Positions 1-12,473 of a stretch of 64,000 nucleotides of DNA are shown here, in pieces; the first letter of the stretch is position 1, and the number at the start of each line of letters is the position of its first letter. Origin of the DNA: Artemisia argyi (lineage: Eukaryota; Streptophyta; Magnoliopsida; Asterales; Asteraceae); contig CM060709.1 of assembly GCA_030686995.1 (NCBI GenBank), forward strand, positions 268,503,057-268,567,056, written 5' to 3'. The translations under genes and the position numbers were made by a program. The notes under the pieces were generated by a model, which made no database searches, had not been told where the DNA came from, and worked only from the letters and a program-made list of their open reading frames with translations.

Positions 1-692
1 TTACCAAGAGCCGTTTGCTCCTGGACTAGCCAGCTCTTGATGGAATAGTCAACATCTTGGTGAGCTGATTACCAATTATGGTCTTTCCACGGCCTTTACC
101 ACAAGCCATAATCTTGCGGGCTAGCCAACTCATTTGTTTTTGGGGAGTTGAGGAACCATACAATTTTGGGCAAATTGCAAGCCGTAAACGGATTTGAGTT
201 ATCTTTACCAAAAGCCGTTTGCTCCTGGATTAGCCAATCCTTTTTGTCATTTTAGACACGGCGGACTGATCACCACAAAAATTTTGAAATAAAGTGAAAA
301 AAATTTTGAAAAATTTGGGCCAAAATGGGGGTACTTTAAAAGTATTTTGCGATAAAATTCGCTAGAATTCCCCCCCCCCCCCCCACACTTAGAAATGAAT
401 ATTGTCCTCAATATTCAGAGTCCCGGTTATTATGCCGAACCTATGAACGTAAAAAGATAATATTCGAAGCTAACTGTGGAAATATTGTTTTGTATTTTTC
501 ACTTTATTTATCTGTACATTCAATCACATTTTTTTTTTTTTAAAGATATATGCATTTCAAATAGCGGGGGGTTGGCCATTCCCCCACACTAGGGTGGTAG
601 AAAGTAGAAAGAAATCAGAGACACGGGTGAAAACCCATGTTGTTGCTACTGTTTTTGTTTATCGAGTCGCTAGCTTGACTCGATCCCCGAAT
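1..692 (-). mobile_element. Host Athila-type element B: 3' untranslated part
   Basis: This lies between the end of B's polyprotein (693) and its 3' LTR, which is outside the window. On the minus strand it aligns with the 3' untranslated region of element A (about 11557-12295). Shared features are the blocks repeating 'AGCAAACGGCT' near 'GGTAAAG', a C-run at 370-384 that is the complement of A's G-run at 11891-11915, and a poly-T stretch near 530-542. By comparison with A, the LTR should start about 180 bases left of position 1. I see no gene here. Confidence 0.8.
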
Positions 693-1140
693 TTAATTGT
701 CCTTGGGGAAAGTTTGGAGATCCGGGACAACCATGGATGGCATGTCCTCTCCAAAGTAGTGTTTCAAACGATGTCCATTCACTTTGAAATTAGGGCCGTC
801 ATTTTGAGATAACTCGACGGTGCCATAAGGATAAACCTTAACGATAGTGAATGGACCAGTCCATCGGGTTTTGAGCTTTACCGAGAAGATCTTAAGTCTA
901 GAGTTGAAAAGAAGGACTCGATCACCAACGTTGAAAACGCGGTTTTTGATTTTGGAGTCATGTATCTTCTTTGTCTTTTCCTTGTAGATCAAAGAGTTCT
1001 CGTAAGCTTGATCACGAAGTTCATTTAATTCATTGAGTTGAACTTTCCTATGATTACCCGCAGTTTTGAGGTCAAAATTTGCATGCTTGAGAGCCCAATA
1101 GGCTTTATGCTCAAGCTCGATCGGAAGATAGCACGCTTTC
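693..1140 (-). pseudogene. Integrase C-terminus of host element B, cut off by insertion of element A
   Basis: This is the last ~148 codons of B's polyprotein. It reads [16 protein letters not shown] at the insertion point and ends with [12 protein letters not shown] and a stop. It is nearly collinear with residues 1465-1614 of element A's polyprotein, including the [15 protein letters not shown] segment of the integrase C-terminal domain. The upstream half continues at 16507, where the minus strand reads YKLVYGK and then stops matching. The two halves join at GGGAAAG/CGTGC once A and one copy of CTTTC are ignored. The open frame continues to 1193 into A's LTR, but those residues are LTR-derived. 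Confidence 0.9.
1136..1140. repeat. Target-site duplication of element A, left copy
   Basis: CTTTC here is repeated at 16507-16511 immediately after the 3' LTR. It lies inside the integrase codons of host element B, so the insertion interrupted that gene. Confidence 0.93.
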
Positions 1141-4100
1141 TGATGAGTGTGTAAATACTCATCATTTTTACCATTTCTGAGCTGCCAAAACATCTAAAAA
1201 CACTCAATAATGAATCAAAATAGTGAAAATATCCCAGGAAAGTGTTTTACATGTTTCAAATGCAAAAATACCAAAAACAGATGAAAAACGCACAAAGTTT
1301 GCATAATTGGCAGTTTCAGTCCCCCAACTTTCAAAAGTTATCAAATCTAGTCCCTGGTCATTCTAAAAACTTGAAAAAGTCACCAAAGGTCCTTATAAAT
1401 CAAAAAGTTACATAATTAGTCCTTTGGTGAAAAGTTTCACAAAATGTCAAGTTTAGTCCCTGAACTTTGAAAATTATCAAAAATGGTCCCTGGGATATGA
1501 AAAACTTTGAGAAAAACAAATTTTGTCCTTGCACTAACCTTTTATGACAGGATTGGTCCTTGGTGGAAAGTTTGGTGAAAATTACACAAATGGTCCCTGA
1601 AGTTTGAAAGTTTGACGGTTTCAGTCCCTGGTGAAAATAAATTTGAAAAATCATCAAAGGACCTTATACTATTCATGATCTGGCAAATTACACCCTTGGA
1701 ATCAATTTGGAAAAATGCCAAGTCTCACCCCTTAACTTTCATTAAATTGCAAAAAAGGTCCTTGTGTAAACCATAAACCAAACCGGATCCCATATTAAAT
1801 AAATACTACTCCATAAGTCCAATCCAAAAACCATAGCCCACCCATTCCCTATGTTTCTTGGGCCAAAGGAATACCAGCCCACACCACAGTCCAACCAACG
1901 CACCCCTTTATATTATTAGCCGGGTCAAACCTTTGACCCCGGTCAAAAACCAGTCAACCCCATCCCTTTTCCCTCTCCCCCACCAAACCAGAATACCACC
2001 ATGGTTTTCCAAGCCCACCACCACCACTTGCAGGGTAATCATCACACACCCACACCTCCCTGCACCTACCCTCACATCCATAATAAATGCACCACCCCCT
2101 AGTTGCAATCCCAGTCCAAAACTCCCTTACCCAAATTTGGCGCCAAAAGTCGATTTAAAGGGTGAGATCAATTCAGAGTCAATCAACGGCCAAGATTGAT
2201 TGGGAAGTGCTCAGAGATGCCAAAGAAACCCTAATGGATGGCTATAAATAGCAGAAGAGTGCAAGGAAGAAGACAGTTAGTTAATTAATAGTTTTTTTAG
2301 GGCGAATTTAGTGTAATTTGAATTTCTGTTGGTTTCTTAAGCTTTTAAGCATTGTAATAGTCTATTTTCATGTAATTTCAAGTTTTTAATCAATCAATTT
2401 CAAGTTTCATTTGGTGTTTCAGTTTGTGCCATTTTCAAATAACTTTGAGTTTTTAGTGTACTGAGTTGTGAAGTGAAAGTAATAATCATGGACTGAGTTA
2501 GGGTCACATAGGTTCCTATAAGCTTATTGAAGCTTCTTAGAGACTCTAAAATCCAGTTGTGATAGAAAACATCAAAAACATAAAAAGGTCAACTTTGGTC
2601 AACTGTGCTTGTTTGATTTTGATTTCAGGAGTAAAGAGGCATTGAATGGTGATCATGGAAGTGGATTAAGCCTATTTAAAGATAGGCTTCTGTGGAGAAG
2701 CCCCTTGTTCATGCTAGGGGTTTATTGTAAGCTGTTACTAATTTGAAATTCCTCTAAAATTTAGTTATTAGTAGTTTCTTATTGATTGCTTGTTTATTGC
2801 ATCTCTGTGTTTATTTTTTGATCTCTGATTGGTAGTTAAGTGATCTTTAGTTTAAATTTCATTGCTTGCTTGTTAAAATATATTGTCACTTAGATTCTTA
2901 AGTTTAACTGTCAAAAAGATTAAGTGATCAACTTGTGTATTTGTCATTGTAATCAGTTTCTAAGTGCTTAAATAAGTTCTTTCAGTCATAATAAGTGGAT
3001 TGGGATCAAGTTTATACACCTTAGTAAGTTTTTGATTTGAAAAACTTAAGACAGTCCCTCATTAAGGGGTGTTTGGATTTGCTGAATTGATTGTGTTGTT
3101 GTTGATCTCAGAAAGTAACCATAGTTCAAATAGCTTGCATTAGGTCTCATTTGATGATTTGAACCATAAAATCCAGTCTCATAACACAAAAAAGTCAACA
3201 TCCAATTTGAATGCTTACCTTTGTTCACTGTTAAGATTTTGAGTGTGATTTCTCATCAAACCTCTTCATAAGTAGTTAAGATTGTTAGATTTAGTCTCAT
3301 TACAGTTCATTACATCACATTCAGTCATTTAGATCCAATAGAAATCAACCAAAGTCAAAGTTCCAAGTTTTTACAAAAGTCAAAATTCATACTTCTCAGA
3401 TTTTACCCAAAATGGCAAGAATTTATTAGAATTTTGTAGTTGGAATTAGGGTTTGAGCTTTTTAGGGTTTGAAGTCTACCACCTCACCTATTGAGTCCCA
3501 CATTGGTCTTATTTTTGTGATTTTCTTAGTAGACCCCACAACCCTCCAAAGAGGGCTGCAGGGAAAAAACTTGCCCTGCATCAGCAGACAGTCCACCATA
3601 CCACCACCTTTGGTGGTGATTTGTGACCACCTCAGTGGGCCCCACTTGCCATACTTGGCACCATTGAACCCCCCTCCTACCAGGGATCATACTTTGACCC
3701 CTTGTTTGACCTAGGAATCAGTGGACCCCACCTGGTTTAGCCATTCAACTCTGTCTCAGTTCTGTGTTCATTTTCATTGTGCAAAGTGCTTATTTTCTCT
3801 CATACAGCTTAATTGTGCTTCATGCTTGTTATTTCTGGCTTACCTAAGTTTGTCTAGCTTATAAGTACCCATTTTTGCCATTGTGGACCCCACCCATAGT
3901 CATTTGTGCTTAATTACCCACACAGTCAACATAAGTCAACTGATTAAGTTTAGGGGGTGCTACTGCTTATAAATAAGCTATTTTTCAAAGTGTTTTCACA
4001 AAAGTTTTTCATTTCCAGTAGTAAAGTTAGTGTGTAAAAGAAAAATCCAAAAAAGTCAAGTTTAAATTAAGTGATAGTTTCTATTTAATTCAAGTTAATT

Positions 4101-5188
4101 TTAATTTTAATTTTTAGATTTTAATTAAGTACTTAGTATTTTTATATTTTTATTAATTACCTTATATAGTAAAGGATTTTTAGTAAATTTTTCAGATTTT
4201 TATTCTGCCTTTTAGTATTTATTAGATTTAATACTAGTTTTCTTTACTATTAATTAATATTAAGTATTAAATATCATATTTAGTTTTTATAAATCAAAAC
4301 TTAGTTTTTATATTTTTCCTAGTTCTTATATAGTATAATAGATTTTTAGAAAATGTATTTTGAATTTCTACTATTCATTTTCTACTTTTCTTATTTTAAT
4401 TGTTTAAATTAGAATTAAAGTAATAAAAAGGTAAATAATTAGTGGATTAATCTTAAATCATAATTTTTAGAGTTTTTATAATTTTGTAGGATTCCAGTGA
4501 TGGTTAAGTAATTTTATAAATTTTCTCTTAATTTTCTAAGTTAATTTAGTATTAATATTAATTAAAAGTAGTTTAATTAAGTTAAATAGTTTTTAATTTA
4601 TAAAAAACCCATAAAAAGACAAAAATATTTATTTTTATTTTTTATACTTTCTTCAAGTTCTAATTTAAGTTTAGAAAATATTTTTGCTAATTTTTAGTTT
4701 AATTTATATCATTTGTCATTTTTAGTTAATTTAAATTAGGTTTTAATTTAGATTTTAAATAGTTTTATTAATTAAATAATATTTAAATAATATTTTAATC
4801 ATTTTCATAATTTCATTTTCATTTTTAATATTTAAGTTTCAAAAAGTGTCAAAAGCACCCCCTGTAGTTTGTTAAATACCAAAATCTCACTTTTTCAGTC
4901 CGATTGCGTAAATCTGAATTGTGAATACGTGCATATATCTGGTTTCTGATTTTTGTGAATATTATATTTGTGTACAAATACCATAATAACAGTGGAAATA
5001 CCAATTCCACATCATCTGGCTACTGTCCTCAGTGCCACTCATTCATAAACGATTCCCAAAGCACCATTTCAATCTCGCTGGGACTTTAACGACCCGGGGA
5101 CACACTATACTATCCACGGAGTATTGAGATAAGCTGTTTTTGACTAATTGACCTTGGTTAATTATATCTGACGGTTTAGACCCAATCA
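1141..5188 (+). repeat. 5' LTR of element A (4048 bp)
   Basis: It starts TGATGAG and ends CAATCA directly before the PBS. It is unusually long for a plant Ty3 LTR. Region by region: 1310-1760 holds a degenerate array built on GTCCCTG and TTTGAAA words; 1860-2200 is C-rich; a TATA box lies at 2242-2252; 4060-4860 is very AT-rich. Compared with 12474-16506 I count about 36 substitutions and 4 or 5 indels. Confidence 0.95.
2242..2252 (+). promoter_or_regulatory. Probable LTR promoter TATA box (element A, 5' LTR)
   Basis: CTATAAATAGC is a strong plant TATA box. It puts transcription start near 2270-2280, making U3 about 1.13 kb and R-U5 about 2.9 kb. The 3' LTR copy is at 13575-13585. The older LTR of element B keeps a weaker version, CTATAAGAG on its minus strand at about 25452-25460. 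Confidence 0.65.
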
Positions 5189-5193
5189 AAATT

Positions 5194-5211
5194 TGGCGCC
5201 GCTGCCGGGGA
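5194..5211 (+). promoter_or_regulatory. Primer-binding site of element A
   Basis: TGGCGCCGCTGCCGGGGA lies five bases after the 5' LTR end. This sequence type is the usual Athila-lineage PBS, thought to be complementary to the 3' end of a tRNA (tRNA-Asp in described Athila elements, from memory). The same site occurs in reverse complement at 22413-22430 in host element B. Confidence 0.88.
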
Positions 5212-5779
5212 GGTTGTTGCGTGTTTTAAAAATCGTTTTAAGTTTAGTGGTTTTCAAAACCCTCCCTGTACAAATTTCACACAAATTTGTAAAAAGTTTT
5301 GGTAAAAACATAATCATATCAAAAACGTTCATTAACACTTCTCCTGAAGTGTTGAAAACACCAAAAAAAAATTTAAAAACAACAAAACAAACTGTGAAGT
5401 TAAATTACTTCATTTTCTTTAAGATTACAACCTGAAACAGTTGGTTTAAGGTAAGTTCTGACATTAAATTGCGAACCGAAGAGGAAACCTATTTACTTCC
5501 TCCCGCCAGCCTGCGAGTAATCTTAAAAGAACGATTTCGGTTAACGAATCAGTTCCAAAAATATTTCCCAAGTTTTCTGCACACACACCCATAAGCCTAA
5601 AACAGTTTTTTCAAATTAATAAATAAACCCATAATAAGTTCCCAAACTTAAGATTAAAACTTGCCTTTATATCCCTGTGAGTGGTGTACCTTTTTCAAAG
5701 AAGCCATTTTCTTGTGATTTCTGGTTTAAGTTCACTGTGGTTTTGCCTCGATCTTGTTTTGAAAAATTGTTTTTAGTGC
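5212..5779 (+). other. Element A leader between PBS and gag
   Basis: A 570-base untranslated leader. An open frame overlapping the PBS (5193-5435) has no recognisable domain and I treat it as chance. In reverse complement the leader is recognisably shared with element B (21890-22410), though more diverged than the coding part. Confidence 0.6.
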
Positions 5780-6711
5780 ATGCGCACTCGCTCACAAACA
5801 AAACGTAAACATCAGAAAAACGTACCCGAGCTACGTTCTGACACACAAGAACCAAAGACCGAAATGGCCGCTGGGCCACCACCACCTTTACCACCCCTGA
5901 CCCTCCCAGGGATGAGCCAGCTCCCGATCTCCGAACGATGGAGGAGCTGTGCCAGCCTACCATGCAAGGGCGGGGTGGGCCTATTGCACCACTCACTATT
6001 GAGGCTACGGACTTTGGCCTCAAGCACCACATGATCCAACAAGTCCAGAATTCGTGTCAATTTCACGGATTACCGGGTGACGATGCCAATAAGCATCTTG
6101 ACAAATATCTCACGGTCACCCAAAGCATGAAACAGCATGGTGTCACCGATGATGCCCTCCGGCTGTACCTCTTCCCCTATTCTCTCACTCATCATGCCAC
6201 TGCATGGTTTGACCGACTTCCAAAGAATTCTATTCGTACCTTTGACGAAATGGTAACCAAGCTTTTAGCAAAATATTTTCCACCATCCATGGTTACCAAG
6301 TTACGAAATGATATCAGCAACTTCCGGCAACGTCCCGATGAATCTCTTTTTGAGGCTTGGGAACGTTATAAGCTAGCTATTGATCGGTGCCCTAACCACA
6401 ATATGTTGCAAGTTACCATCATAGATACCTTCTATAATGGTCTGACATTGAGGCACCGAGACATTCTCAATGCTGCTGCTGGTGGGACCTTTATGAAAAG
6501 GCGTCCCGAGGAGTGCTATGACTTAATCGAGAACATGACTGCCCACCATAACTTTTGGAATTCCTCTGCGGAGAGGGATGCGTCATGTCATTCAGTTACT
6601 CCCTCATCATCATCTCCTAAAATAATTGCTCTTACCAAAAAGATGGATGATATTTCTACGGCTGTGTTGAGAATGAGCCAAACGATGCAAAATCAGGTTC
6701 AAAATCAGTAA
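5780..6711 (+). pseudogene. gag: gag capsid region of element A (one frame change, ends at in-frame stop)
   Basis: Translation should begin at 5780 (MRTRSQTKRK), as in element B. The N-terminal frame then diverges. The remainder lies in another frame, in step with B from about 5911 (DEPAPDLRTMEELCQP), so one small indel lies between roughly 5840 and 5910. The capsid core follows: FHGLPGDDANKHLDKYL, the AWFDRLP segment near 6205-6225, and RPDESLFEAWERYK near 6330-6375, all typical of the plant retrotransposon gag domain. A TAA at 6709-6711 then interrupts the frame just before the zinc knuckle, where element B reads through. Both lesions look like inactivating mutations, although stop-codon suppression is not excluded. 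Confidence 0.88.
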
Positions 6712-9700
6712 GTGAAAGCCGTGGCCCGAAGTTGTGAAACTTGTGGGGGCCCTCATCTGTATTCCGAGTGTCCAGCTACTGCTGGCTTTCCTCAAGAGAA
6801 CGTATATGCTGCTCACGGTTCCTACAATACGGGGGGTAATTCTTACCAACCACAAGGGGACCGTAATCTCTTAAGCTATCGTTCGAACAATTTTCTCGGA
6901 CCTCCAGGTTTTAACCAAAATCAAAACCGTAAATCGAATCAGAATTTTAACCAAGGTCAAAACTCAAATTTCCAAAACCCGAATCAAAATCAAGGCCAGT
7001 TTAATCAAAACAATTTTCAAAATGGCAATCAAAATCAAGGTTTTCAAGAAAATTTTCAAAGAAACCAAAATCAAGGGAATTACAATCAGGGGAATTTCAA
7101 TCAGAGAAACACTTTTCAGGGTAACAACAATCAAAATCAAGGGAATTTTCAAAACAACCGTGTTCAAAATCCTCCTGTTCAAAATCAAAACGTTGTTCCA
7201 CCCTCGTCTTCCTCCAATGCTGAATTTAAACAATTCATGAAAGCACAAGAGGAAACAAATCGGTTATTGCTTAGCACGATCTCTGAGCTTCAGAAGTCTT
7301 TAAATGATCGACCCTCGGGCCCGGGTACACTACCGAGCAACACGATCGCTAACCCGAGGGGCGATGTCAAAGCGATCACCACCCGAAGTGGGGTATCATA
7401 CAATGGACCCTCGATTCCTTCTACCTCTTCTTCTCCTCATAAGGTAGCGGAACATGAGCCTGAGGTTACTACGGACAAGGTACTTCCTACTAATAACGGA
7501 GGTACCAACAACGTCCACCCTCAAGTTGTCCCGGTCCCGGCTCATAAGCTGAAAGTTGTATTTGATCCCCCTGTGAGTTCTGATGAAATACCAAAGAATG
7601 ATCCTAAACCGTCAATTCCATATCCTTCATGTTTGAATGATCAAAAGAACCGCGAAAAAGCTAACCATCAGATGGAAAAATTTTATCAAATTTTCCAAGA
7701 ATTACACTTTGATATTAGCATCGCGGACGCTCTTCTTCTCATGCCTAAGTTTGCTTCGACAATCAAAAATCTGATAAGCAACAAAGAAAAACTTTGTGAA
7801 ATGGCAAAAACTCCTCTTAACGAGCATTGCTCAGCAGTGCTCTTGAAAAAGCTTCCCGAAAAGCTTGGAGATCCCGGGAAATTTCTCATTCCTTGTGTTT
7901 TCCCTGGGATGGTTGAATGCTTTGCCTTGGCCGATCTTGGCGCAAGCATTAACCTGATGCCTTACACAATCTGGAAAAGACTCTCACTTCCTGCTCTCAC
8001 TCCAACCTGCATGACACTCGAGCTTGCAGACCGTACCATATCTCGTCCTCTCGGCATTGCCGAAGATACCTTCGTGAAAGTAGGAAAGTTCCATTTTCCG
8101 GCAGATTTCGTGATTGTTGATTTCGATGCTGACCCACGAGTCCCTCTCATTCTCGGGAGGGGATTCTTAAGAACGGGTCGTGCTTTAATCGATGTATTCG
8201 AAGAAGAAATCACTCTACGTGTTGATGGCGAAGCTATCACATTCAATCTTGATCAGACTTCAAGATACTCCTCCAATTATGACGCTGAAACGGTTAACCG
8301 AATTGACATCATCGATGTTGCGTCTGAGGAGTCTTCTCAAGAAGTCCTTGGTTTCTCAGCAAGTGGCAGTACCACTCCTTCTACTGATCCGATCATTTCC
8401 GACTCTTCCCCTTCCCTCACTCCGTTTGAGGGAGGTGACTTCCTTCTGGAACAGCTCGAGGCTTTTCTTGCTCAGGATAGCTCAATCCCCGATGGGATTG
8501 ATGAAAACTATCTTGACCCGGAGGGGGACATTCTTCTCCTTGAAATATTGTTAAATGACGATCCTTCACCCTCTCCATCTCCAAAAATACTTCATAAAGC
8601 GGGAGTCAAAAATGTTGAAATAACTGAAGACTTTCCCGAGGTTGAGCTCAAGGACTTGCCTCCTCATCTGGAATATGCATTTCTGGAGGGTGATGATAAA
8701 TTACCCGTCATTATTGCTAAAGACTTAAAAGTTGAGGAAAAGGTAGCACTCCTAAAGGTTCTAAAGTCACATAAACAAGCAATCGCTTGGAAACTCTCCG
8801 ACATTAAGGGCATAAGCCCGAACTTTTGTACTCATAAAATCTTAATGGAGGATGACTTTAAGCCAGTAGTGCAACAACAGAGAAGGGTAAATCCCAAAAT
8901 CCACGAAGTTATCAAACAAGAAGTTCTTAAACTTCTAGATGTGGGATTGATTTATCCTATTTCTGACAGTCCTTGGGTTAGCCCAATTCATTGTGTCCCT
9001 AAAAAGGGTGGCATTACCGTTGTCACGAACGAGGATAACGAGTTGATTCCAACTCGTTTGGTCACGGGTTGGCGAGTATGTATTGACTATCGAAAGTTAA
9101 ATGACGCGACCCGTAAAGACCATTTTCCTCTCCCTTTTATGGACCAGATGCTTAAAAGACTTGCGGGGAATGAATACTACTGCTTCCTCGATGGTTTTTC
9201 GGGTTACTTCCAAATCCCCATTGATCCCCAGGATCAAGAGAAAACTACCTTCACATGCCCCTACGGAACTTTTGCTTACAGACGTATGCCTTTCGGCTTA
9301 TGTAATGCTCCAGGCACGTTCCAGAGGTGCATGATGTCTATTTTTTCCGACATGATCGGGAAAACCATGGAGGTATTCATGGATGACTTTTCAGTCATCG
9401 GGGATTCATTCCAGACCTGTCTCTCCTACTTGGAACAGATGCTTAAACGTTGCAAAGAAACGAATTTAAGTCTCAACTGGGAGAAGAGTCACTTTATGGT
9501 TAAAGAGGGCATAGTCCTCGGCCATAAAATTTCAAAAAACGGGATTGAGGTTGACAAAGCCAAAATCGATGTCATTGCTAAATTACCTCATCCCACCACC
9601 GTAAAAGGTGTTAGGAGCTTTTTGGGTCATGCCGGATTCTACCGTAGGTTTATCCAAGATTTTTCTAAGATTGCCCGACCTATGACCCATCTCCTCGAGA

Positions 9701-11556
9701 AGGATGCTCCTTTCATCTTCTCTCCTGAGTGCATCGAAGCTTTTGAAGCATTAAAGAAAAAGCTTACCGAGGCACCGATTCTTGTTGCCCCCGATTGGGA
9801 CCTACCTTTTGAGCTTATGTGCGATGCTAGTGATTTTGCCATAGGTGCGGTCTTGGGGCAACGTAAAGCAAAATACTTTCAGCCTATACACTACGCAAGT
9901 AAAACTATGACCGAGGCTCACAGTCATTACACCACCACTGAAAAAGAACTCCTAGCTGTGGTGTATGCCTTTGAGAAATTCCGGCCATACTTGATCCTAA
10001 CCAAATGCGTGGTGTATACGGATCACTCGGCTTTGAAGTACCTATTTGCAAAGCAAGATGCAAAGCCGAGGCTTCTCCGTTGGGTTCTCCTCCTTCAGGA
10101 ATTTGATATCATTATTCGTGATAAAAAAGGAGCTGAGAACCTTGCTGCTGATCATCTCTCACGATTAGAAAACCCACATCAAGATGTGTCCGAGAAACAA
10201 GAAATAAATGAAACTTTCCCTCTCGAGACACTCAGTACGGTTTCTTTTCGTGGTGATTCTTCTACCCCATGGTTTGCCGACTTTGCAAATTACCATGCGG
10301 GTAACTTCATCGTGATGGGGATGACGTCCCAACAGAAAAACAAATTTTTTAAAGACGTCAAACATTATTTCTGGGACGACCCCTTCCTCTTCAAAATCCG
10401 TGCCGATCAAGTCATCAGGCGATGCGTATACGGACAGGAAGCCGCTGATATTCTCAAGGCTTGCCATGCTGGACCCACCGGGGGCCACCATAGTCCTAAC
10501 TACACCGGCAAAAAGGTGTTTGATTCCGGTTTCTATTGGCCCACGATCTATAAGGATGCCCACGTGTTAGTCAAAGCCTGTGATGCTTGTCAGCGTCACG
10601 GGAATATTTCACAAAAGAACGAAATACCACAAAATGCCATTCAAGTTTGTGAAATCTTTGACGTCTGGGGCATTGATTTTATGGGGCCATTCCCATCTTC
10701 TCGTGGAAACAAGTATATTCTCGTGGCGGTTGACTACTTGTCAAAATGGGTCGAGGCTAAGGCCTTACCCACTAACGATGCCCGAGTTGTTGTGAAATTC
10801 TTGAAATCCCTCTTTGCTCGTTTTGGAACTCCACGTGCCATCATTAGTGATCGCGGTACTCACTTTTGCAATGATCAATTTGCAAAAGTCATGCTTAAGT
10901 ACGGTGTTACTCATCGTCTTTCCACCGCATATCACCCCCAAACAAGTGGGCAGGTGGAGGTTTCCAACCGTGGTATAAAACGGATTCTTGAGAGGACAGT
11001 AGGTGAAAACCGTGCTTCCTGGTCGGATAAACTAGATGATGCACTCTGGGCCTTCGGTACAGCTTACAAAACACCCATTGGGTGTACTCCATACAAGCTT
11101 GTATACGGGAAGGCGTGTCATTTACCGATTGAGCTCGAGCACAAAGCCTACTGGGCCTTGAAACATGCTAACTACGACCTTCATAAAGCGGGTGATCACC
11201 GTAAGGTTCAACTCAATGAATTAAATGAACTTCGTGATCAAGCCTACGAGAACTCTTTGATCTACAAAGAAAAGACAAAGAAGATTCACGACTCTAAGAT
11301 TAAGAACCGTGTTTTCAACATCGGTGACAAAGTCCTTCTTTTCAATTCAAGATTAAAGATCTTCTCGGGGAAATTAAAAACCCGATGGACTGGACCATTC
11401 ACTATTGCTAAAGTATATCCATACGGGACTGTTGAGTTATCTCAACCCGAAGGTCCCAACTTCAAAGTGAATGGTCATAGATTGAAACATTATTTTGGAG
11501 AGGACATACCACCCATGGTTGTCCCGGATCTCCAAACTTTCCCCATGGACCAATGA
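6712..11556 (+). CDS. pol: gag zinc knuckle plus pol polyprotein of element A
   Basis: One open frame of about 1614 codons follows the TAA at 6709; its real initiation is unclear. In order, counting from 6712: zinc knuckle [13 protein letters not shown] (CX2CX3HX4C, residues 8-20); an Asn/Gln-rich linker full of NQNQ (about 65-165); aspartic protease with DLGAS (Asp 408); reverse transcriptase with FMDD (Asp 891/892); RNase H beginning LMCDAS (Asp 1038); integrase with an HHCC finger (about 1250-1297) and catalytic Asp 1322, Asp 1380, Glu 1416, a D-X57-D-X35-E spacing; and a C-terminal domain ending in [12 protein letters not shown]. All catalytic residues I can check are present. There is no chromodomain and no separate env frame. 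Confidence 0.93.
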   Translation: MKAVARSCETCGGPHLYSECPATAGFPQENVYAAHGSYNTGGNSYQPQGDRNLLSYRSNNFLGPPGFNQNQNRKSNQNFNQGQNSNFQNPNQNQGQFNQNNFQNGNQNQGFQENFQRNQNQGNYNQGNFNQRNTFQGNNNQNQGNFQNNRVQNPPVQNQNVVPPSSSSNAEFKQFMKAQEETNRLLLSTISELQKSLNDRPSGPGTLPSNTIANPRGDVKAITTRSGVSYNGPSIPSTSSSPHKVAEHEPEVTTDKVLPTNNGGTNNVHPQVVPVPAHKLKVVFDPPVSSDEIPKNDPKPSIPYPSCLNDQKNREKANHQMEKFYQIFQELHFDISIADALLLMPKFASTIKNLISNKEKLCEMAKTPLNEHCSAVLLKKLPEKLGDPGKFLIPCVFPGMVECFALADLGASINLMPYTIWKRLSLPALTPTCMTLELADRTISRPLGIAEDTFVKVGKFHFPADFVIVDFDADPRVPLILGRGFLRTGRALIDVFEEEITLRVDGEAITFNLDQTSRYSSNYDAETVNRIDIIDVASEESSQEVLGFSASGSTTPSTDPIISDSSPSLTPFEGGDFLLEQLEAFLAQDSSIPDGIDENYLDPEGDILLLEILLNDDPSPSPSPKILHKAGVKNVEITEDFPEVELKDLPPHLEYAFLEGDDKLPVIIAKDLKVEEKVALLKVLKSHKQAIAWKLSDIKGISPNFCTHKILMEDDFKPVVQQQRRVNPKIHEVIKQEVLKLLDVGLIYPISDSPWVSPIHCVPKKGGITVVTNEDNELIPTRLVTGWRVCIDYRKLNDATRKDHFPLPFMDQMLKRLAGNEYYCFLDGFSGYFQIPIDPQDQEKTTFTCPYGTFAYRRMPFGLCNAPGTFQRCMMSIFSDMIGKTMEVFMDDFSVIGDSFQTCLSYLEQMLKRCKETNLSLNWEKSHFMVKEGIVLGHKISKNGIEVDKAKIDVIAKLPHPTTVKGVRSFLGHAGFYRRFIQDFSKIARPMTHLLEKDAPFIFSPECIEAFEALKKKLTEAPILVAPDWDLPFELMCDASDFAIGAVLGQRKAKYFQPIHYASKTMTEAHSHYTTTEKELLAVVYAFEKFRPYLILTKCVVYTDHSALKYLFAKQDAKPRLLRWVLLLQEFDIIIRDKKGAENLAADHLSRLENPHQDVSEKQEINETFPLETLSTVSFRGDSSTPWFADFANYHAGNFIVMGMTSQQKNKFFKDVKHYFWDDPFLFKIRADQVIRRCVYGQEAADILKACHAGPTGGHHSPNYTGKKVFDSGFYWPTIYKDAHVLVKACDACQRHGNISQKNEIPQNAIQVCEIFDVWGIDFMGPFPSSRGNKYILVAVDYLSKWVEAKALPTNDARVVVKFLKSLFARFGTPRAIISDRGTHFCNDQFAKVMLKYGVTHRLSTAYHPQTSGQVEVSNRGIKRILERTVGENRASWSDKLDDALWAFGTAYKTPIGCTPYKLVYGKACHLPIELEHKAYWALKHANYDLHKAGDHRKVQLNELNELRDQAYENSLIYKEKTKKIHDSKIKNRVFNIGDKVLLFNSRLKIFSGKLKTRWTGPFTIAKVYPYGTVELSQPEGPNFKVNGHRLKHYFGEDIPPMVVPDLQTFPMDQ

Positions 11557-12460
11557 ATTCGGGGATCGAGTCAAGCTAGTGACTCGGTGAACAAAAATTA
11601 GCAACATATATGGGTTTTCACCCATATTTCTGACTTCTTTCTACTTTCTACCACCCTAGTGTGGGGGAGTGGCCGTCCCCCACCATTTGAAAAGTAAATA
11701 TGTATATAAGTCTTCAAAAAAAAAAAAATAAATAAAAAAAAAAAATAAAAAAAAAAAAGATTGTATGTACAGATAAATAAAGTGAAAAATAAAAACGATA
11801 TTTCCACAGTTAGATTCGAATATTAGCTTTTTCCGTTCAGAGATTCGGCATAATAGCCGGGACTTTGAATATTGAGGACAATATTCAATTCTAGTGTGGG
11901 AGGGGGGGGGGGGGGAAATTCTTACGAATTTTATCACAAAACTTTCTAAGTACCCCCATTTTTAGGCCTAAATTTTTCAAAAATTTTTCGCTTTATTTCA
12001 AAATTTTTATGGTAATCAGTTCGCCAAAGTCTAAATGACAAATGGAATGGCTAGTCCAGGAGCAAACGGCTCTTGGTAAAGACATCTCAAACCCATTGAT
12101 GGCTTGCAATTTGCCAAAAATTGTATGGTTCCTCAACTCCCCCGTATCCTCATAAGCAAATGAGTTGACTAGCCCACAAGATTATGGCTTGTGGTAAAGG
12201 CCGTGGAAAATCCATAATTGGTAATCAGCTCACCAAGATGTTGACTTAGTCCATCAAGATGCTGGCTAGTCCAGAAGCAAACGGCTTTTGGTAAAGACTA
12301 ATCAAATCCGTTGACAGCTGGTGGTTTGCTCAAAATCACACGGTTATCAGGTGTGCCACAGTTCTTACACCTGGCTACTCCAGAAGTGATGGCTTTTGGT
12401 AAAGAGAATTTCAAATCCATCAGGTTTTTCTCAAAAGATTGCTAGGGACTAGCAATGTTT
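11557..12460 (+). other. Element A 3' untranslated region
   Basis: Noncoding stretch between pol and the PPT. It holds a purine/T-run block (11717-11760), two extra PPT-like sites (around 11657-11668 and 11892-11916) and repeated units with 'AGCAAACGGCT' / 'GGTAAAG' at about 12058-12085, 12270-12298 and 12370-12402. No env-like gene is present. Confidence 0.75.
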
Positions 12461-12473
12461 TAGTGTGGGGGAT
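12461..12473 (+). promoter_or_regulatory. Polypurine tract of element A
   Basis: TAGTGTGGGGGAT immediately precedes the 3' LTR start TGATGAG. The position is right for plus-strand priming. Confidence 0.75.

Noticed and set aside
1858..2199. A 113-codon frame in the LTR of element A, repeated identically at 13191-13532
   Set aside because: It is identical only because the two LTRs are near-identical copies. It is Pro/Thr-rich from C-rich U3 DNA, lies upstream of the TATA box and has no recognisable domain.
3469..3714. An 81-codon frame in the LTR
   Set aside because: LTR copy artefact, also at 14803-15048. No domain.
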